Positions 17,103 to 26,210 of a stretch of DNA of 64,000 nt are shown here, in pieces. Under the pieces are notes generated by a model that made no database searches, was not told where the DNA came from, and was given only the letters and a program-made list of their open reading frames with translations. How positions within the stretch are numbered: the stretch's first letter is position 1; the number at the start of each line of letters is the position of its first letter. A program made the position numbers and the translations under genes. The stretch lies in contig CAZYJR010000004.1 in assembly GCA_964647905.1 (NCBI GenBank), forward strand, positions 62,001 through 126,000, given 5' to 3'. Source of the stretch: CAZYJR01 sp964647905. GTDB taxonomy: Bacteria; Desulfobacterota; DSM-4660; Desulfatiglandales; HGW-15.

Positions 17103-17731
17103 CTATCCTCTTCGGCAAACAACCATTTCCAGCAAACCCGCCCTGAAAACCTCAAAGCTGTGAGAACGGTTCAGAGAAGGCTTCATATATTTGGAAAATC
17201 CCCAGCCGCCTTAATCTTACCCAAGCCTCCCCTGTGATAACCTGCCTTTTTTTTTAAAATTCTTTCGAGGGCTTCCCAGGCCCCTCCTTTGATTGCGTCT
17301 GGATCCCTAAAGTTGGACTTTTGTCCGATTGAGGGCGAAACCTTGGGATAGGCAGCTCTTATCGCGGAAATGTCACCCAAAAACCAAGCTTCAAGCTCTT
17401 CTATGGCCAGACGGTTCAAGACCTGAAAATCTCCCTTCTTGCCTGGTGAAGACTTGGTGTGGAATCCTATAGCTCGCGCCCTTTCTTCGAGCTCGGCCTT
17501 GAGTTCATAACAATCTTCGCGGTCCCCGTCAATCAGGACCACGATCCCGAAACCTGGAGGCAACCATGCCTTGTATGCCCGCAGACGTTGCGGCAGTTTA
17601 GACAGGAGGTCTTTCTTGCCCTGGTGAGGATGTATTTTGATTATGCTATTCGTGGGACACCCTTTGACATGTATGACCGGTTTGAGGACGCTGTCATTTC
17701 GGCACCTCAGCTTAGATTTGACTGAAGTTCT
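17103..17731 (-). pseudogene. Decayed DUF4276 protein gene
   Basis: The longest open piece (17183-17563) reads IVVLIDGDREDCYELK, AIEELEAWFLGD and GGAWEALERILKKKAGYHRG, which matches the DUF4276 family (often next to AAA ATPases in defence-like loci). Conserved-looking residues continue upstream of the only start codon (KIHPHQGKKDLLSKLPQRL) with no ATG before a stop at 17732. Downstream, after a premature stop, a different frame continues as NRSHSFEVFRAGLLEMV, the usual family C-terminus, ending at 17103. So the gene has lost its start and carries a frameshift near 17185. Confidence 0.7.
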
Positions 17732-17813
17732 TCACTGTTAATAAACTTGGATCTTAATAAGCGTACAATACCCTATGCCGGCATTTATACAGGTGTTGTC
17801 ATGATACATCAAG

Positions 17814-19199
17814 TCATTCGACCCTCACTCTTTCCAGGTAGTCGCGGTAGAACTCCAGCACACGGTTCCTGAAGCGGACGGTCTCTGTGAAGGGCGGGAT
17901 GCCGCCGTACTCCTTCACCCTGTGGGGGCCTGCGTTGTAGGAGGCAAGGGCCAGGCTTATGTCGCCCCCCTGCTTCTCCAGCAGGTCGGCGAAGTAGCTG
18001 AGGCCCCGGAACACGGCCTCCTCGGGCAGGAACCTGGAGTCCGATGTGTACTGGGCCAACTCCCTGCGGTAGCGGGAAAAGAGCCGTATCCTTTCCTTTT
18101 TGAGCTCCAGGGACTCCTGCATGAGCTCCCTGGCCCCGGCCGCCTCTTTGAGGTCGTCCTCGGCGTCTATGGCCAAGAGGGCGGCCATGGCCTTTCTCCG
18201 GGCCTCCCGCTCCTTTCCCATGACCGAGAAGGCGCGGTCGAAGTAGTCCGGGTGAAAGATCTCCTTCATACCCAGGGCCTTGGCGGTGGCCGGCATTATC
18301 TGGGTTAGGCCGGCGGCCCCCACGTGGGAGACGGCGTCCGGATTGAAGCTGGACTCCCTCTTCATCAAGGCCAGGAAGAGCAGGGGATCCACCGGGGCAG
18401 GGTTGCCGGGGCCGATCCTCTCCAGGGCCTCTTCCAAGGCCGGGACCAGGGCCGGGGCCTCGGCAAGGGCCACCCGGCGCCATCGGTCGGGGCCGGGGCG
18501 TTCCCCGGGCGGGGGCAGTCGGTCGAGGTCGAACCCGGCCAGCTCCTCAGGGGAGGCCTCTTCAGTGAACCCGGCAAAGACCGCGTTGACGAATCTCACG
18601 TTTTCAGGAGTGAGGCAGGCATCGGAGTCCACGTCCATGCATGTGTTGTAGAGGCAGCCCAGGGCGTCGCGGAGCCGCCCGCCCGCCCGCTCCAGCGCGG
18701 CTCCCAGGAGCTCCCTCATGAGTGCGCCGCATTTGGTCGGGTCCAGCCGCTCGTCGACCTCCGGGCTTAGCGAGGCCCTGTAATCCAGGAGTCTGGTCTC
18801 GGCCCGGTCCTTCAGCTCCTTGTACTCCAGTACGTTTCTTATGATGGCCCGGGCCGGGCCCCCCGGGAAGGTCTCGGGCCTGCGGGCGGTCATGGCGCGC
18901 TTGGCCCGCTCGAGCGAGAGCCCGGCGGCCCTGTGCAGGGCCAGGCCCTCCTCGTACTCGGAGGTCGACTGCACCCGGAGACCCAGGTCCTTGCCCGCCT
19001 CCGGCCTGAGCCTCAGTATGCCCGCCTCGCCCCTGTAGGTCCCGTCTTCCAGGCTCGCCCGGATAGCGGCCGTGTTCTCGGCCGCTATCATCTCCGCAAG
19101 CCTCCCCGGGATCTCCATCCCCGCCGCCCGGGATACCGGCCAGAGGGCGGCGAGGAACAGGAAGAGCGCCAGAACGGGCCGGCCGGTTTTGATTCTCAT
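17814..19199 (-). CDS. Lytic transglycosylase (SLT domain), secreted
   Basis: The protein (461 residues from ATG 19199, SD GGAGG) has a signal peptide (PVLALFLFLAALWPVSRAAG). The C-terminal half is a soluble-lytic-transglycosylase domain: catalytic Glu in ALMKRESSFNPDAVS, then GAAGLTQIMPATAKALGM, and ALASYNAGPHRVKEYGG. An insertion of about 90 residues separates these motifs, longer than in most SLT domains. It cleaves peptidoglycan glycan strands in the periplasm (family role). It lies 22 bp behind hslO on the same strand. Confidence 0.9.
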   Translation of the reverse strand: MRIKTGRPVLALFLFLAALWPVSRAAGMEIPGRLAEMIAAENTAAIRASLEDGTYRGEAGILRLRPEAGKDLGLRVQSTSEYEEGLALHRAAGLSLERAKRAMTARRPETFPGGPARAIIRNVLEYKELKDRAETRLLDYRASLSPEVDERLDPTKCGALMRELLGAALERAGGRLRDALGCLYNTCMDVDSDACLTPENVRFVNAVFAGFTEEASPEELAGFDLDRLPPPGERPGPDRWRRVALAEAPALVPALEEALERIGPGNPAPVDPLLFLALMKRESSFNPDAVSHVGAAGLTQIMPATAKALGMKEIFHPDYFDRAFSVMGKEREARRKAMAALLAIDAEDDLKEAAGARELMQESLELKKERIRLFSRYRRELAQYTSDSRFLPEEAVFRGLSYFADLLEKQGGDISLALASYNAGPHRVKEYGGIPPFTETVRFRNRVLEFYRDYLERVRVE

Positions 19200-19221
19200 A
19201 AATGCCTCCGAGAGCTCCTCC

Positions 19222-20142
19222 CTATCGAAGGGGGGCTGCAATTTGCTCGAGTTCGTCTCGTTCGAAACGGTAGGTCTCCCCGCAGAACTCGCACCTGACC
19301 TCGGCTCCCTGGTCATCCGCCGCCAGGCGGGCGAGCTCCTCGGGTCCTAGCGCCGCAAGGGCCTCCTCCATGCGCTCCCTGCTGCAGGTGCACCGGAAAA
19401 AGACCGGCCTCTTCTCCAGGATCTCGAAGTGGATGTCCCCGAACAGGATGGCCAGGATCTCCTCGGGCGCCTTGCCGTCCCTGAGTAGCTCTCCAAGGGA
19501 AGGCAGGGATCGGATTCGGGTGGATATCGCCTCCACCGCCTTTGCGTCCGAAGGAGGGAGGGCCTGGATCAGGAAGCCTCCTGCGGCCGGGACGTCCAGG
19601 TCTGGACCCAGGAGCACGCCCAGCCCCACCGCAGAGGGGATCTGCTCGGACTCGGTCAGGTAGTAGGCCAGGTCCTCGGCGATCTCGCTGCTGTAGAGCG
19701 GCACCACTCCCTTGTAGGGCTCCTTTAGCCGCAGATCCTTGGTCACAGTCAGCAGACCGGCGCGGCCCAATGCGCCCGCAACATCGAATCGCTCCCCCTT
19801 CGGAGGGAGGTCCGCGCCCGGATTGCCCGCATAGCCGCAAACGGATCCGTCGCTCCTCGCCTCCACCAGCAGCTTGGCCAGGGGGCCGTTTCCTTCGAAC
19901 TTCAACGCCACGCGCTGCTCTCCCTTGAGCATCGCTCCCATCAGCGCTCCGCCGGCCAGGGCCCGGCCCAGAGCCACGGAGGCGGTCGGGGAGGTCCGGT
20001 GACGCCCGCACGCCTCTCTTACCAGGTGAGTCGCAGAGCAGGCGACCCCCCGCAGGTTCCCGGTCTCCGTTATGACTCTCACCACGCAGTCTTCCAAGAC
20101 GTCCTCCCGCCTGGCGCCAGGGCGTCCGATACGCGCCCTCAT
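19222..20142 (-). CDS. hslO: Redox-regulated chaperone Hsp33
   Basis: Hsp33 becomes an active holdase on oxidation. The four zinc-binding cysteines are present: CTC near residue 245 and CEFC near residue 284 (CxC...CxxC), plus the core segments TGNLRGVACSATHLV and ALGRALAGGALMGAMLK. ATG 20142 is listed, but TTG 20097, which follows GGGAGG at good spacing and fits the homologous N-terminus better (LEDCVVRVI), may be the real start. It is divergent from clpB, another stress chaperone, across an AT-rich spacer. Confidence 0.93.
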   Translation of the reverse strand: MRARIGRPGARREDVLEDCVVRVITETGNLRGVACSATHLVREACGRHRTSPTASVALGRALAGGALMGAMLKGEQRVALKFEGNGPLAKLLVEARSDGSVCGYAGNPGADLPPKGERFDVAGALGRAGLLTVTKDLRLKEPYKGVVPLYSSEIAEDLAYYLTESEQIPSAVGLGVLLGPDLDVPAAGGFLIQALPPSDAKAVEAISTRIRSLPSLGELLRDGKAPEEILAILFGDIHFEILEKRPVFFRCTCSRERMEEALAALGPEELARLAADDQGAEVRCEFCGETYRFERDELEQIAAPLR

Positions 20143-20310
20143 TTTACAGGGCCGGGACCGGGCTGTCCAGCCGCGTCGAGCAGAACCGTTCCGCCGATTG
20201 TTCGGCGGGATCAGGGAACGGGTATAATTGTAGTATAGACTCAAAATATAACTTTATAATAGCATTCTCAACGCCCTTGGCATTAAATGACCAATGAAGG
20301 CATATCCATC

Positions 20311-20338
20311 TTGACAAGTACGGAACCCGCCTTAATTT
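20311..20338 (+). promoter_or_regulatory. Putative clpB promoter
   Basis: TTGACA at 20311-20316, 16-bp spacer, TAATTT at 20333-20338, 52 bp before clpB. The element lies in the AT-rich divergent spacer between hslO and clpB. A heat-shock sigma consensus is not convincing. Confidence 0.45.
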
Positions 20339-20389
20339 TAACACAGATCGGCGGCCGGGTCGCCGTATATCAGAGAAGGAGACATTGCC

Positions 20390-23008
20390 ATGCGTCTGGA
20401 CAAGTTTACACTCAAGGCACAGGAAGCCCTACAGGACTGCCAGCAGCTTGCTGAGCAATACGGGCACCAGCAGATAGAGCCCGAGCACCTGGCTCGGGTC
20501 TTATTGGATCTCAAAGAAGGCGTAGTGCCGCCCATCCTGGGAAAGATCGGGGCGGCCGCGAGCCGGATGACCGCGGACCTGGACAAGGCGCTGGAGAAAC
20601 TGCCCAGGGTATCGGGGGCGGGCGCCGGGCAGACGTATATCTCGCCGCGGACGAAGTCCGTCCTGGACAGCGCGTTCAGCCAGGCCGAGCAGCTGAAGGA
20701 CGAGTACGTGAGCATAGAGCACATCCTTCTGGCCCTGGCTGACGAGGGCGGGGAGGCGTCCCGCATCATGGCCCGGGCGGGCATGACCAGGGATGCGGTC
20801 CTGCAGGCCATGGTGGACGTGCGCGGCGGCCAGAGGGTCACCGACCAGAACCCGGAGGACAAGTACCAGGCCCTGGAGCGATACAGTAAGGACCTGACCG
20901 AGATGGCCTCCCAGGAGAAGCTGGATCCGGTGATCGGCCGGGACGACGAGATCCGCCGGGTGATACAGGTCCTCTCCAGGCGGACCAAGAACAACCCGGT
21001 GCTCATAGGAGAGCCGGGAGTGGGAAAGACCGCCATCGTGGAGGGGCTGGCGCAGCGGATCATCAGGGGCGACGTGCCGGACACCTTGAAGGAGAAGCGC
21101 GTGGTCGCCCTGGACATGGGCGCTCTCGTGGCGGGCGCCAAGTACAGGGGCGAGTTCGAGGACAGGCTCAAGGCCTTCCTCAAGGAGATCACCGACGCCC
21201 AGGGACGGATAATCCTTTTCATCGACGAGATGCACACCCTGGTGGGCGCGGGCGCGGCCGAGGGCGCGGTGGACGCCTCCAGCATGCTGAAGCCCGCCCT
21301 GGCCAGGGGCGAGCTCAGGTGCGTCGGCGCCACCACCATCAAGGAGTACAGGAAGTACATAGAAAAGGACGCGGCCTTGGAGCGCCGGTTTCAACCGGTC
21401 ATGGTGGAGCAGCCCTCGGTGGAGGACACCATCTCCATACTGCGGGGCCTGAAGGAGAAGTACGAGGTCCACCACGGGGTCAGGATTCAGGACTCCGCCC
21501 TGGTGGCGGCGGCCACCCTGAGCCACAGGTACATAACGGACAGGTTCCTCCCGGACAAGGCCATCGACCTGATAGACGAGGCCACCTCCAGGCTGAGGAT
21601 CGAGATAGACAGCATGCCCGCTGAGATCGACGACATCCAGAGGCGGACCACCCAATTGGAGATCGAGCGCGAGGCCCTTAAGAAGGAAAAGGACCAGGCC
21701 TCCAAGGACAGGCTGGCCAAGATCGAGAATGACCTGGAGGGGCTGCGGGCGGAGGCCGAGGATATGACCGGTCACTGGCGGGAGGAGAAGGCCGCCATAA
21801 CACGCATCCGGGAGATCAAGGAGAAGCTGGAGTCCACCAAGGCCGAGGCCCAGATGGCCGAGCGCCAGGGTGATCTATCCAGGGCGGCCGAGCTCAAGTA
21901 CGGCAGCTTGATCGAGCTTGAGAAGCGCCTCGGGGAGGAGAACGAAAGGCTGGTGGAGCTCCAGGCCGAGAGGAAGATGCTCAAGGAGGAGGTCGACTCA
22001 GAGGACGTGGCCGAGGTGGTGGCCAAGTGGACCGGCATTCCCGTCTCCAGGCTCATGGAGGGGGAGAGGGAGAAGCTCCTGAAGATGGAGGAGCGCCTTT
22101 CCCGGCGCGTGGTTGGCCAGTCCCGGGGCATCTCCGCGGTATCCAACGCGGTCCGCAGGGCCCGCTCGGGGCTCCAGGACCCGAACCGCCCGGTCGGCTC
22201 CTTCATCTTCCTCGGGCCCACGGGAGTGGGGAAGACCGAGCTGGCGAGGGCCCTGGCCGAGTTCCTGTTCGACGACGAGCAGTTCATGGTCCGGATCGAC
22301 ATGAGCGAGTACATGGAGAGGCACTCGGTGGCCCGGCTGATCGGAGCGCCCCCGGGCTACGTGGGCTACGAGGAAGGCGGGTATCTGACCGAGGCGGTGA
22401 GGAGGCACCCTTATTCGGTGGTCCTCTTCGACGAGATCGAGAAGGCCCACCCGGATGTATTCAACGCCCTGCTCCAGATCCTGGACGACGGCCGCATGAC
22501 CGACGGCAAGGGCCGCACCGTGGATTTCAAGAACACGGTCCTGATCATGACCTCCAATGTGGGCAGCCAGTGGATCCAGGAGATGAGCGACCGCAACAGG
22601 GAGGAGACGGAAAAGCGGGTCATGGACGCCTTGAGGAGCACCTTCCGCCCTGAGTTCCTGAACCGCATAGACGACATCATAATGTTCAACGCCCTGGGCA
22701 CCGAGGAGATCAAGCGGATCGTGGACATACAGGTGGCGCACCTGGAGAGGAGGCTGGCCGAGAAGAAGATCACCCTGGCCTTGACAGACGGGGCCAAGGA
22801 GTTCCTGGCCAGGGTGGGCTTCGACCCGGTGTACGGAGCCAGGCCGCTCAACCGGACCATCCAGCATATGATCCAGGACCCCCTGGCCACCAAGATCCTG
22901 GAAGGCTCGGTCAAGGAGGGCGACCACGTGCTGGCGGACGCCGAAGGCGACGAGATCGTGTTCAGGACCGACGAGGGGGCCGGTCTGAGTGCGGCGGCCG
23001 CTTCCTAG
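20390..23008 (+). CDS. clpB: ATP-dependent disaggregase ClpB
   Basis: Hexameric Hsp100 unfoldase rescuing aggregated proteins with DnaK. The 872-residue protein has the N-terminal Clp repeats (RLDKFTLKAQEAL), AAA-1 with Walker A GEPGVGKT and Walker B ILFIDEMHTLVG, the coiled-coil middle domain (about residues 400-520), and AAA-2 with GPTGVGKT and VVLFDEIEKAHPDVFN. Full length. The SD AAGGAGAC precedes ATG 20390. Copy C of the dispersed repeat starts 5 bp after its stop. Confidence 0.98.
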   Translation: MRLDKFTLKAQEALQDCQQLAEQYGHQQIEPEHLARVLLDLKEGVVPPILGKIGAAASRMTADLDKALEKLPRVSGAGAGQTYISPRTKSVLDSAFSQAEQLKDEYVSIEHILLALADEGGEASRIMARAGMTRDAVLQAMVDVRGGQRVTDQNPEDKYQALERYSKDLTEMASQEKLDPVIGRDDEIRRVIQVLSRRTKNNPVLIGEPGVGKTAIVEGLAQRIIRGDVPDTLKEKRVVALDMGALVAGAKYRGEFEDRLKAFLKEITDAQGRIILFIDEMHTLVGAGAAEGAVDASSMLKPALARGELRCVGATTIKEYRKYIEKDAALERRFQPVMVEQPSVEDTISILRGLKEKYEVHHGVRIQDSALVAAATLSHRYITDRFLPDKAIDLIDEATSRLRIEIDSMPAEIDDIQRRTTQLEIEREALKKEKDQASKDRLAKIENDLEGLRAEAEDMTGHWREEKAAITRIREIKEKLESTKAEAQMAERQGDLSRAAELKYGSLIELEKRLGEENERLVELQAERKMLKEEVDSEDVAEVVAKWTGIPVSRLMEGEREKLLKMEERLSRRVVGQSRGISAVSNAVRRARSGLQDPNRPVGSFIFLGPTGVGKTELARALAEFLFDDEQFMVRIDMSEYMERHSVARLIGAPPGYVGYEEGGYLTEAVRRHPYSVVLFDEIEKAHPDVFNALLQILDDGRMTDGKGRTVDFKNTVLIMTSNVGSQWIQEMSDRNREETEKRVMDALRSTFRPEFLNRIDDIIMFNALGTEEIKRIVDIQVAHLERRLAEKKITLALTDGAKEFLARVGFDPVYGARPLNRTIQHMIQDPLATKILEGSVKEGDHVLADAEGDEIVFRTDEGAGLSAAAAS

Positions 23009-23012
23009 GCTT

Positions 23013-23053
23013 GTTTCCGTCTAGAAACGGCCCTTTCTGCCAATCTCGGCGTC
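23013..23053 (-). repeat. Dispersed intergenic element, copy C (truncated)
   Basis: GTTTCCGTCTAGAAACGG followed by CCCTTTCTGCC and AATCTCGGCGTC matches the first 40 bp of copies A and B, then diverges. It lies between clpB and the convergent permease gene. Confidence 0.75.
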
Positions 23054-23080
23054 TCCTTTCAAGCAGTCCAGGACCGTTCG

Positions 23081-24040
23081 TCAGTTGCGTACCTCCTGGA
23101 CCATAAAGACCAGGTATGACACCCCGAAGCAGACCAGTGTTACGCCCACCAGGGCCAGCAGGTGGGGATAGACCACCAGGAGGCTCTGGCCCAGCGACAG
23201 GGGGCTCTCGAACCTGGAGGCGGAAATGGACTCCATGGGCCCCATGAGGACCAGGGAGCGCGCGGTGTTGCGCATGGGATCCACCAGGGTGCCCGATGCC
23301 TTGGAGTAAAGGGTCATGGGGGAGAAGAGGCTGATGTTTTCCTTTATCCGGGCGTTCCTCAGCACGGTCTCGCGGTCCGCGCCCCTCCTCTGATCAACGG
23401 GCGCTATGGTCCCTGCCAGGACATCCGCTCCCAGGGATACGAAAAAGCTCAGGAAGATCCACAGGGCCACCGATGCCAGCGCCGATGTGGGTATGCTCCG
23501 GAACAGTATGGAAAACAGTATGGAGATGCCCAGCCAGAAAGCGATGTAGAAGATGCTCAGTAACACGTAGAGCACCAGCCTCAGCACCTCCTCCGCGCCC
23601 GGCACTATGCCCAGCAGGGCCAGGCCGAAGCCGGAGATCACCAGTACGATGGAGACCAGCATGATGCTGATGGTGGTGACTCCGGCCAGGAACTTGCCGT
23701 TTATCACCGCATCGCGGAAAACGGGCTGGGCCACCAGCTTTATCAGCGTCCCCTGGGCCCGTTCCCTGTTGATGGCGTCAAAGCCCAGGATCAGGCCCAC
23801 CAGGGGGCCGAAGAACGCCACGAACTGCACCATGGAGAAGAGGGCGCCGGGCGTGTTGAAGAGCATCAGGAACACGAACCCGGGCTTGGCCGCCCCTTCC
23901 AGGTTCTCCCTGAGGTTTATCCCGGCCATGTAGGTGGTGATGAAGCTCACCATGGCTATCAGGGCGAAGAGGATGACGAAACGGTTGCTGCTGAAGTGGT
24001 CGGCCAGTTCTTTCCTGTAAACGGCCGTAATGCCGGTCAT
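23081..24040 (-). CDS. ABC-2-type transporter permease
   Basis: A 319-residue membrane protein with about six hydrophobic helices and the ABC-2 architecture: cytoplasmic start (AVYRKELADHFSSNRF), a large first extracytoplasmic segment, and the family-like segment FDAINRERAQGTL before helix 3. It lies two bases behind the ATPase gene, so the two form an export-type ABC system with the NEW3-domain protein upstream. The substrate is unknown. Confidence 0.85.
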   Translation of the reverse strand: MTGITAVYRKELADHFSSNRFVILFALIAMVSFITTYMAGINLRENLEGAAKPGFVFLMLFNTPGALFSMVQFVAFFGPLVGLILGFDAINRERAQGTLIKLVAQPVFRDAVINGKFLAGVTTISIMLVSIVLVISGFGLALLGIVPGAEEVLRLVLYVLLSIFYIAFWLGISILFSILFRSIPTSALASVALWIFLSFFVSLGADVLAGTIAPVDQRRGADRETVLRNARIKENISLFSPMTLYSKASGTLVDPMRNTARSLVLMGPMESISASRFESPLSLGQSLLVVYPHLLALVGVTLVCFGVSYLVFMVQEVRN

Positions 24041-24042
24041 GG

Positions 24043-24801
24043 TCAGGCCTCCTGAAAGTACTTCATGTAGATTTCTTCCAGGGTGTACTTTTCATCACCC
24101 ACCCCGAAGCGGTCCTGGGCCAGGGACTCTATGGACCCCTCGGCCACCATGCTTCCGCGTATCATGATGCCCACCCGGTGGGATATTCGCTGCACCTGGT
24201 GGAGGAGGTGGGAGGAGAGGAGCACGGTGATGCCCCGGTCCCTGTTGAGAGAGGCTATGAGCTCTATGATCTTGTGGGCGCCTTCCGGGTCCAGGCCCAG
24301 GGTGGGCTCGTCCAGGAAAAGGACCCGGGGTTCCTTGATCAGGACCTCGGCTATCCCCAGACGCTGCTTCATGCCCCGGGAAAAGGCCCCCATCTTCTTT
24401 TCCCTCGCATCCCCGCCGGCCAGGCCCACGATCTCCAGGGCCTCGTCTATGCGGCGCGCGGCGGTCTCCGGGTCTATGCCGTTCAATTCCGCCACATAAT
24501 CCAGGGTCTCCTCGGCCGTTAGGTCGCCGTAGAAGCCCACGTTTTCCGGCAGGTAGCCCACAAGCTTCTTTACTTCCGTGGCCTCCCTGGTCGGATCCAG
24601 CCCGCAGACCTTGGCGCTCCCGCCCGACGGGCGGCTCAGGCCCAGGAGCATCAGGAGCGTCGTGGTCTTTCCCGCGCCGTTGGGCCCCAGGAACCCGAAG
24701 ATCTCGCCCTCGGAGATCTTCATGTTGAGCCGGTCAACGGCCCGCACCCGGTCGTACTCCCTGGTGAGCTCAGAGGTCTCTATTACGGCTGAGTCTTTCA
24801 T
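24043..24801 (-). CDS. ABC transporter ATP-binding protein (export type)
   Basis: A 252-residue ATPase: Walker A GPNGAGKTT, Q-loop GYLPENVGFYGDLT, signature FSRGMKQRLG (a variant of LSGGQ), Walker B RVLFLDEPTLGLDP and H-loop LLSSHLL. The closest class is the CcmA/NatA-type ATPases of ABC-2 exporters. The start overlaps or touches the preceding NEW3 gene (1 bp between its stop and this start), showing tight coupling in the order NEW3 protein, ATPase, permease. Confidence 0.93.
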   Translation of the reverse strand: MKDSAVIETSELTREYDRVRAVDRLNMKISEGEIFGFLGPNGAGKTTTLLMLLGLSRPSGGSAKVCGLDPTREATEVKKLVGYLPENVGFYGDLTAEETLDYVAELNGIDPETAARRIDEALEIVGLAGGDAREKKMGAFSRGMKQRLGIAEVLIKEPRVLFLDEPTLGLDPEGAHKIIELIASLNRDRGITVLLSSHLLHQVQRISHRVGIMIRGSMVAEGSIESLAQDRFGVGDEKYTLEEIYMKYFQEA

Positions 24802-24802
24802 C

Positions 24803-26020
24803 TCAACGCCTTCCCATCCTGATGAAGAGGACCACGAGTCCGGCGATGACCAGTAGGATGATCCCTATTCCCACCCAGCTCCAGGCGGTGGAGGCCTTGA
24901 CCGTGACCCTCAGTTCCAGGGACTTGGACACCCTCTGGCCCCGGACCGATACATTGACCGAGTAGTCGCCCACCAAGGCCTGCCCGGAGGGGGTGATCAG
25001 GACCTCCACCTGCTCGATCTCACCCGGCGCGAGGGTGTCAATCCTCTCCGGGGTGAAGGTCACCTCCCAGTCCTCGGGCTTGAAGGAGAGAAACTTTATG
25101 TCCTGCTGGGTGGCCGAACCGGTGTTCCTCACGTAAAAGGAGAACCTCGCCTTCTCTCCCTGGTACGCATTCAGCGAGAGCAGGCCGTCCGCGGTGCCCA
25201 CCTCTATCTTGTTGGTCCCGGTGAGGGCCACTGTGAGCTCGGCCTCGGCCTCGGCCCCTTCGGAGCTCACCTTCACCTTGATCGGGTACTCGCCCGGCTC
25301 GGCCTGGGACTGGGGCTTGACCTCCACGGCCATGCTCTTGCTCTGCCCCGCCTTGATCCTCAGGCTGGAGATATACTTGTCCTCATAGGCGGGCTTGAAG
25401 TTGACCTCCCAGTCCTTGGGGCCCTGGGCTGCCACGTTGTAGATCATGTCCTTGTCCAGCTTGTTCTCCACCTCGACCGAAAACTCGAACTGGGCGTCGG
25501 TCGGCCCGCGGAGCACCGGATAGGAGGTGGTGATGGTGACGTCCTTGGTCTTTACCGCCTCCTCCTTTTCGGTCACCGTCACCTTTAGGAGTGCGGAGGA
25601 GGTCAGCCTGCCGTCCTCGGTCCTTGCCTCCACCGGGAAGGAGTACTCGCCCGGGCCCACCTCATCTCCGGGCTCGACCAGGAAGGTGATCCTCTTGGTG
25701 TCGTCTTCGGGCACGTGTGCGCCGGTCACCTCGAACTTGTAGCTCTTGAGGCGGGCGGTCCAGCCCTCGGGCACCTCCGGAAGGTCGATCAGGACGGTCT
25801 CCGGCCGCTTGCCTCGATTGGTAAGCACCAGGTCCAGCCGGACTTCCTCGCCCTGGGGCACCACCACCCCGGGGTACTCGGGGGAGACGTCAATCGCGCG
25901 CTCAGGGCGGTCCTTTTCAGGGTCGTCCATTCCCATGCGCGCCTCCGACGGCAAGACCAGGACCGCCAGGAGCAAAGTGATCCAAAAGGCGGAAACAACA
26001 CCGCGACGCGTAAAATCCAT
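24803..26020 (-). CDS. Secreted NEW3-domain protein with C-terminal membrane anchor
   Basis: The 405-residue protein has a signal peptide (ending about residue 28), three tandem Ig-like domains of the NEW3/NPCBM-associated type (about residues 45-150, 155-265, 270-375; typical phrases LVLTNRGKRPETV, LPEVPEGW, PEDWEVTFTPE), and a C-terminal transmembrane helix (GIGIILLVIAGLVVLFI) with a basic tail. It is probably displayed on the outer face of the inner membrane. It is the first gene of a unit with an ABC-2 exporter (SD GGAGG before ATG 26020). Function unknown; a recognition or accessory role is inferred. Confidence 0.82.
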   Translation of the reverse strand: MDFTRRGVVSAFWITLLLAVLVLPSEARMGMDDPEKDRPERAIDVSPEYPGVVVPQGEEVRLDLVLTNRGKRPETVLIDLPEVPEGWTARLKSYKFEVTGAHVPEDDTKRITFLVEPGDEVGPGEYSFPVEARTEDGRLTSSALLKVTVTEKEEAVKTKDVTITTSYPVLRGPTDAQFEFSVEVENKLDKDMIYNVAAQGPKDWEVNFKPAYEDKYISSLRIKAGQSKSMAVEVKPQSQAEPGEYPIKVKVSSEGAEAEAELTVALTGTNKIEVGTADGLLSLNAYQGEKARFSFYVRNTGSATQQDIKFLSFKPEDWEVTFTPERIDTLAPGEIEQVEVLITPSGQALVGDYSVNVSVRGQRVSKSLELRVTVKASTAWSWVGIGIILLVIAGLVVLFIRMGRR

Positions 26021-26140
26021 ATGCCCATTCCTCCTTGACTGGCTGTGATTCCCCGGGTACTACCGACATCCGTGCCTAGAATAATGATGAACAAGTCAGT
26101 GTCAAGGGTTTTTCCGCCCCGCCTCGGGTCCGGTCCCTTG

Positions 26141-26170
26141 TTGCCCGTTTACGCCCGACCGGTGTATAAT
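26141..26170 (+). promoter_or_regulatory. Putative promoter of the MBL hydrolase gene
   Basis: A perfect TATAAT at 26165-26170 lies 40 bp before the ATG; 18 bp upstream is TTGCCC (26141-26146) as a weak -35. Confidence 0.4.
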
Positions 26171-26210
26171 CCGGTGGACTCCCGGCTGCAGAGGTCCGTT
26201 AAGGGTTGCC

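Noticed and set aside
20300..20390. Heat-shock sigma factor promoter before clpB
   Set aside because: The -35 could fit, but the required C-rich -10 is absent; a sigma-70-type reading is more economical.
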